DNA from: Prochlorococcus sp. AG-363-G03
GTDB taxonomy: Bacteria > Cyanobacteriota > Cyanobacteriia > PCC-6307 > Cyanobiaceae
DNA length: 42,998 nucleotides
Direction: 5' to 3'
Assembly (NCBI GenBank): GCA_003280265.1
Contig: QCFJ01000001.1
Location: 100,415-143,412 of the forward strand
Positions within the stretch are counted from its first letter, which is position 1. Every line of letters starts with the position of its first letter. Under the pieces are notes generated by a model, which was given only the letters and a program-made list of their open reading frames with translations, was not told the DNA's origin and did no database searches. The translations under genes were made by a program, and so were the position numbers. Below are positions 38,871 to 42,998 of this stretch, in pieces.

Positions 38871-39596
38871 TTGAAGTCAGTTTTTTGCACTCAAAGTAAA
38901 TTGAATCCTCTTTTGTTTGAAGCTTTCGAACTTATCAAGAACAAAATCATTTCGTTGACTGATGTTGAACCGCTAGATATTGACTCTAAGTCCAAAAGGA
39001 TTTATGCCAATCTAAATAAGGAGGAATTATTTATCAGTAACGAGTTTTATAAAGCAAAAGGATTTAGAAAAATTCATTTGGAGGTCGCAAAGCTTGGCAA
39101 AAAATTGGAAATACTCCATTGTGTCTTTTTCCCTGACCCATGCTTTGAACTTCCAATATTTGGCGCTGATTTGGTAGTTAATTCAAATAATATTTCTGCT
39201 GCCATTGTTGACTTGTCACCTGTTGGGGAGAACTTGCCTGATTACCTCGTTTCTCAAATGAGATCATTGCAAATTCCTAAATTTAACGAACCTGGGAAGC
39301 TGCCTAAGTGGGGATGTATCTTCTCTCCATATGTTTGCTTTATCCGTCCTGTTGATTTGTTCGAAGAAAAACTATTTTTAAAACTCATTGACCAATATTT
39401 GTCACTATTATTATCTTTATTGGTTAGGGGCAAGGAAGATGAAATTAATTCATCAGATACAATGAATAGACTTAATTATCAAAAAAGATATTGCTCTAAT
39501 CAAAAACTTAATGATAAGACCAGAGCTATTCTAACTAAATTTTTTGGTTCATCTTGGGCAGATGAATACATTAATAAAATCCTTTTTGAATGTTAA
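38871..39596 (+). CDS. pcyA: Phycocyanobilin:ferredoxin oxidoreductase
   Basis: Ferredoxin-dependent bilin reductase pattern: LEILHCVFFPDPCFELPIFGADLVV, WGCIFSPYVCFIRP. TTG start. Confidence 0.88.
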   Translation: MKSVFCTQSKLNPLLFEAFELIKNKIISLTDVEPLDIDSKSKRIYANLNKEELFISNEFYKAKGFRKIHLEVAKLGKKLEILHCVFFPDPCFELPIFGADLVVNSNNISAAIVDLSPVGENLPDYLVSQMRSLQIPKFNEPGKLPKWGCIFSPYVCFIRPVDLFEEKLFLKLIDQYLSLLLSLLVRGKEDEINSSDTMNRLNYQKRYCSNQKLNDKTRAILTKFFGSSWADEYINKILFEC

Positions 39597-40507
39597 TTAT
39601 GTTTAAATCCGTATCTTTAAAATTTTTTTATTTTATAGGCATAACACCCTTGTGCATGCTTTTAATTAGTGGATGTATTAATAAAGATTTAGAAGTAAAT
39701 CAAACTCTTATAAATAATGAAGTGGTTGATAGGATTGAAGGTGTGGCAGCATTAGGTCAATTAAATCCTCTTGGAGAAATAAGAAAATTAGCAGCTCCAA
39801 CCAGTGGAAAGGGTGGTACTCCAAGATTATCTAAATTATTAGTTCGAGAGGGTGACTCTATTATTAAGGATCAAATCTTAGCTGTTTTTGATAATCGTCC
39901 GAAACTTGAAGCTGACTTGAGATCTGCACAAGCAAATTTAAATATATTAATCAGTGAAATCAGGATAAAAAATAGGGAAATAAATAGATATCAATCTCTT
40001 GTAGATAAAGGTGCAGTTGCATTAATTGTTTTAGACAAGATGAAAGATGATTTGTTCATTTCTGAGACCAGAATTTCAAAGCTTCAATCTGCCATAGATG
40101 CAATAAACGTCGATTTAGAGCAAACACAATTAAAAAGTCCAATTGATGGGATTGTTCTTCAAATCTTGATTCGTGAGGGAGAGAGGCCAAATTCGTCTGG
40201 TGTAATTAATGTTGGCGCTAATCAATTAATGGAAGCTCTTATTGAAGTCTATGAATCAGATATAGACAGAGTTCAAGTGGGTCAGTCTGTTGATTTAATT
40301 AGTGAGAATGGTGGGTTTAATGGGTCTTTAAGAGGTCAAGTTAGTTTGATCAGCCCACAAGTCAGGCAAAGAAGAGTGCTTGCAACTGATCCAACCGGCG
40401 ATGCTGACTCAAGAATTATCGAGGTCAGAGTCAAGCTTGATAATGCATCTGCTCAAAAGGTTTCTCATTTAACTGGAATGAAAGTCATTGCTCGTTTTCA
40501 GCCCTAG
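39590..40507 (+). CDS. HlyD-family membrane fusion protein (DevB-type), putative lipoprotein
   Basis: N-terminal LLISGC lipobox; long coiled coil; LKSPIDGIVLQILIREGERPNSSGVINVG (DevB-like lipoyl region). Confidence 0.88.
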   Translation: MLIMFKSVSLKFFYFIGITPLCMLLISGCINKDLEVNQTLINNEVVDRIEGVAALGQLNPLGEIRKLAAPTSGKGGTPRLSKLLVREGDSIIKDQILAVFDNRPKLEADLRSAQANLNILISEIRIKNREINRYQSLVDKGAVALIVLDKMKDDLFISETRISKLQSAIDAINVDLEQTQLKSPIDGIVLQILIREGERPNSSGVINVGANQLMEALIEVYESDIDRVQVGQSVDLISENGGFNGSLRGQVSLISPQVRQRRVLATDPTGDADSRIIEVRVKLDNASAQKVSHLTGMKVIARFQP

Positions 40508-41682
40508 TGAAAATAAATAATTTTTTAAAAAACAGAAAAATACCTCTTGCCTGGCTTTTGCTGACAAGACAACCTTTAAGGATATTGGTGGCTATTGCAG
40601 GAATAGCATTCGCTGGGATTTTGATGTTTATGCAATTAGGTTTTAGAGATGGATTGTTTGACGCAAGTGTTACTGTTCATAAGTTATTTGATGCAGATCT
40701 GGTATTAATTAGTCCTCGCTCAAAAAGTTCAATAAGTATGAGTGGGTTTCCTCGAAGAAGATTAATTCAAGCAATGGCCCATAGTGACGTCACAGGAACA
40801 ACTGCTGTTAATTGGAATTTTCTCCTTTGGCGAAATCCTGAAAATTTATCTACAAGATCTATTCTTGCTTTAGGTTTTGAGCCAAATAAGCCATTATTAA
40901 TTGAGTCTGATTTTGAAAGGAAGGCAGAAACTTTAAAGAATAAAGGAAGAGTTTTATTTGATGATCTTTCTAGGGATGAGTTTGGCCCAATCTCTAAATG
41001 GTTTAAAGCAGGGCGTTTAGTTGAAACTGAGGTCGCAGGTAAAAGAGTTAGAGTTTCTGGAATAGTTAGTTTGGGTCCTTCCTTTGGTGCAGATGGGAAT
41101 TTAATAACAAGCAGTGAGACATACTTAGAACTATCTCCAGGTAATCCCAAAGGAAGTATTGAAATTGGTTTAGTAAGGTTAAAGAAGGGATCTAATATTG
41201 AAAATGTGGTTCGCTCATTGAATTTAAGTTTACCTAGTGACGTTAAAGTTATGTCTTTAAAATCATTTATAGATTTTGAAAAGAATTATTGGAAAAGTAG
41301 TACATCGATTGGATTTATTTTTACTTTAGGTGCTGCAATGGGATTTATTGTTGGTTGTGTAATTGTTTATCAAATTCTTTATAGTGATGTTAATGATCAT
41401 TTACCTGAATATGCAACCTTAATGGCCATGGGGTATAACTTAAGAAGCCTTTTAGGAGTAGTAGCTAGAGAAGGATTAATCTTATCAATAATTGGATATA
41501 TTCCTGCATATGTTTCAGGACAAGCTTTATATGCTTTAGTTAGATCATCAACTAAATTACCTGTTGAAATGAGTTTTAGCAGAGCATCAATTATATTTTG
41601 CTTAATACTTTTTATGTGTATGGGATCAGCATTGGCAGCCATGAAGAAATTGGCAGATGCCGATCCTGCTGAAATATTTTAA
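40507..41682 (+). CDS. DevC-type ABC transporter permease (FtsX-like)
   Basis: IPLAWLLLTRQPLRILVAIAGIAFAGILMFMQLGFRDGLFDASV and C-terminal FtsX-like TM region. Confidence 0.92.
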   Translation: MKINNFLKNRKIPLAWLLLTRQPLRILVAIAGIAFAGILMFMQLGFRDGLFDASVTVHKLFDADLVLISPRSKSSISMSGFPRRRLIQAMAHSDVTGTTAVNWNFLLWRNPENLSTRSILALGFEPNKPLLIESDFERKAETLKNKGRVLFDDLSRDEFGPISKWFKAGRLVETEVAGKRVRVSGIVSLGPSFGADGNLITSSETYLELSPGNPKGSIEIGLVRLKKGSNIENVVRSLNLSLPSDVKVMSLKSFIDFEKNYWKSSTSIGFIFTLGAAMGFIVGCVIVYQILYSDVNDHLPEYATLMAMGYNLRSLLGVVAREGLILSIIGYIPAYVSGQALYALVRSSTKLPVEMSFSRASIIFCLILFMCMGSALAAMKKLADADPAEIF

Positions 41683-41713
41683 TGAATAATCTAATGCTTA
41701 ATTTAAATAATTT

Positions 41714-42406
41714 ATGAAAAATATAAACAACAATACTTTAAAGATTGTTTCTTTGAATCATTGGTATGGTCATGGAGAAATGAGAAGGCATGTTCTTCAA
41801 TCTGTCTCAATGGAAATTTCTCCTGGTGAGGTTGTTTTACTTACAGGACCTTCAGGATGTGGAAAGACTACTCTTTTAACTTTGATTGGAGCTCTTCGTA
41901 AAGTTCAAGATGGTGACCTTAAAGTGTTTGGTAAACAACTTTTTGGAGCGAGCAGGAAAACTAGGCAGAATCTTAGAAAAAATATTGGAATGATTTTTCA
42001 GGGACATAATCTTTTGAGATGTCTTAGCGCTGAGCAAAATGTTCAAATGGGAGCTGACCTTTTAAATGGATTTTCATACAAGGCTCGTAGAGCTCAGGCT
42101 AGAGAGTGGCTGAGAGCTGTTGGCTTAGAAGACCACTTATCTAAGCTGCCTCATGACTTATCAGGTGGGCAAAAACAACGAGTTGCCATTGCCAGAGCTC
42201 TTGCGGCTCGACCAAAATTACTATTAGCGGATGAACCAACATCTGCCTTGGATAGTTCAACTGGTAGAGAAATAGTTGATTTGTTGAAAAAATTAGCTTC
42301 AGAACAATCTTGCTCAGTATTGATGGTTACTCATGATCCGAGAATATTGGATGTAGCAGATCGTCTCTTGCGAATGGAAGATGGCCAAATATTGCCCTCA
42401 GTTTAG
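41714..42406 (+). CDS. DevA-type ABC transporter ATP-binding protein
   Basis: Walker A GPSGCGKTT, signature LSGGQKQRVAIARAL, Walker B LLLADEPTSALD. Confidence 0.95.
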   Translation: MKNINNNTLKIVSLNHWYGHGEMRRHVLQSVSMEISPGEVVLLTGPSGCGKTTLLTLIGALRKVQDGDLKVFGKQLFGASRKTRQNLRKNIGMIFQGHNLLRCLSAEQNVQMGADLLNGFSYKARRAQAREWLRAVGLEDHLSKLPHDLSGGQKQRVAIARALAARPKLLLADEPTSALDSSTGREIVDLLKKLASEQSCSVLMVTHDPRILDVADRLLRMEDGQILPSV

Positions 42407-42443
42407 TAAATTGGTTATATATAAAAAATTGTAGGAACCTAGT

Positions 42444-42599
42444 ATGTCCAAAAGACGAAATCTTAAGAAAGAGAAGCAAGAGAGAAATCGAGCTTATGCC
42501 AGGAAATTTAAGAAACGTAAGCTTCGTAATGATGGTAGAGGAGAAGGAGCAGGTAATGGTGTTACTGGAACTGCAAATAACGGTGGGGCTGCAGATTAA
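42444..42599 (+). CDS. Small basic protein (51 aa)
   Basis: Hand translation: MSKRRNLKKEKQERNRAYARKFKKRKLRNDGRGEGAGNGVTGTANNGGAAD. Confidence 0.55.
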   Translation: MSKRRNLKKEKQERNRAYARKFKKRKLRNDGRGEGAGNGVTGTANNGGAAD

Positions 42600-42690
42600 T
42601 AAACCGCTATTCAAATCAGATAATCTTTTTTTAAATCCTTTTTTTTAAAGTGTTTAAATACAATTTTTTGATTTTATTTTTTAATTAAGG

Positions 42691-42998
42691 ATGTTAGTAA
42701 GCGTTGTTATACCCACCTACAACAGACTTCCGATACTTAAAAAGTGTCTAGATGCATTAGAAAAACAATTTTTAAATAATGAAATTCAAAATTTTGAAAT
42801 TGTAATAGTCGATGATGGATCAACAGATGGGACGGTTGATTGGCTTAGAAATAATGCTGAGACTTATCCTCATTTAAGACTTTTTGAACAATCTCATGGA
42901 GGGCCAGCTTTAGGAAGAAATCTTGGAGTTGAAAAGTCAAGAGGAGACCTAATTGTTTTTATAGACAGTGATCTTGTTGTTGATAGATATTTTCTAAT
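42691..42998 (+). CDS. Family 2 glycosyltransferase, truncated by window end
   Basis: MLVSVVIPTYNRLPILKKCLDALEKQ...IVIVDDGSTDGTVDWL...SHGGPALGRNLGVEKSRGDLIVFIDSDLV. Confidence 0.93.
   Translation, partial: MLVSVVIPTYNRLPILKKCLDALEKQFLNNEIQNFEIVIVDDGSTDGTVDWLRNNAETYPHLRLFEQSHGGPALGRNLGVEKSRGDLIVFIDSDLVVDRYFL

Noticed and set aside
40767-41150. 127-aa minus-strand ORF inside the DevC-type permease
   Set aside because: Antisense shadow of a strongly supported gene.
42327-42614. 95-aa minus-strand ORF at the devA 3' end
   Set aside because: Antisense to the ATPase end and the basic small ORF; Ser/Ile/Leu-rich shadow composition.

Overview
The window looks like low-GC marine picocyanobacterial chromosome, probably Prochlorococcus. 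This is inferred from gene content (Psb28, GUN4, pcyA without phycobilisome genes here, a purK-linked 6Sa RNA) and base composition; no search was run. Both flanks (about 1-9.1 kb and 19.5-43 kb) are mostly recognisable core genes: ispG, a ctpA-like protease, nadA, a TPM-domain protein, midA, aroB, purK, an HI0933-type flavoprotein, DoxX, an AI-2E-type permease, psb28, mnmH, gun4, glnA, an aminotransferase, tadA, a group II PLP decarboxylase, a DUF697-type GTPase, lspA, bioY, a sipA-like gene, two M16 peptidases, pcyA and a DevBCA-type exporter. The region between them (about 9.1-19.4 kb) has low coding density and is rich in small ORFs. It begins with a strong 6Sa RNA candidate after purK. 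It also contains an 11-residue-repeat protein, a twin CX3C microprotein, Cys-Cys microproteins, a divergent MTHFR-like barrel protein, and one member of a dispersed small paralogous family. Several of these small ORFs are missing from the supplied ORF track and were translated by hand. I saw no convincing CRISPR array, transposase, rRNA or tRNA. No single system is clearly new; the best leads are the small-protein/ncRNA neighbourhood and the structured region at 20.74-21.06 kb.
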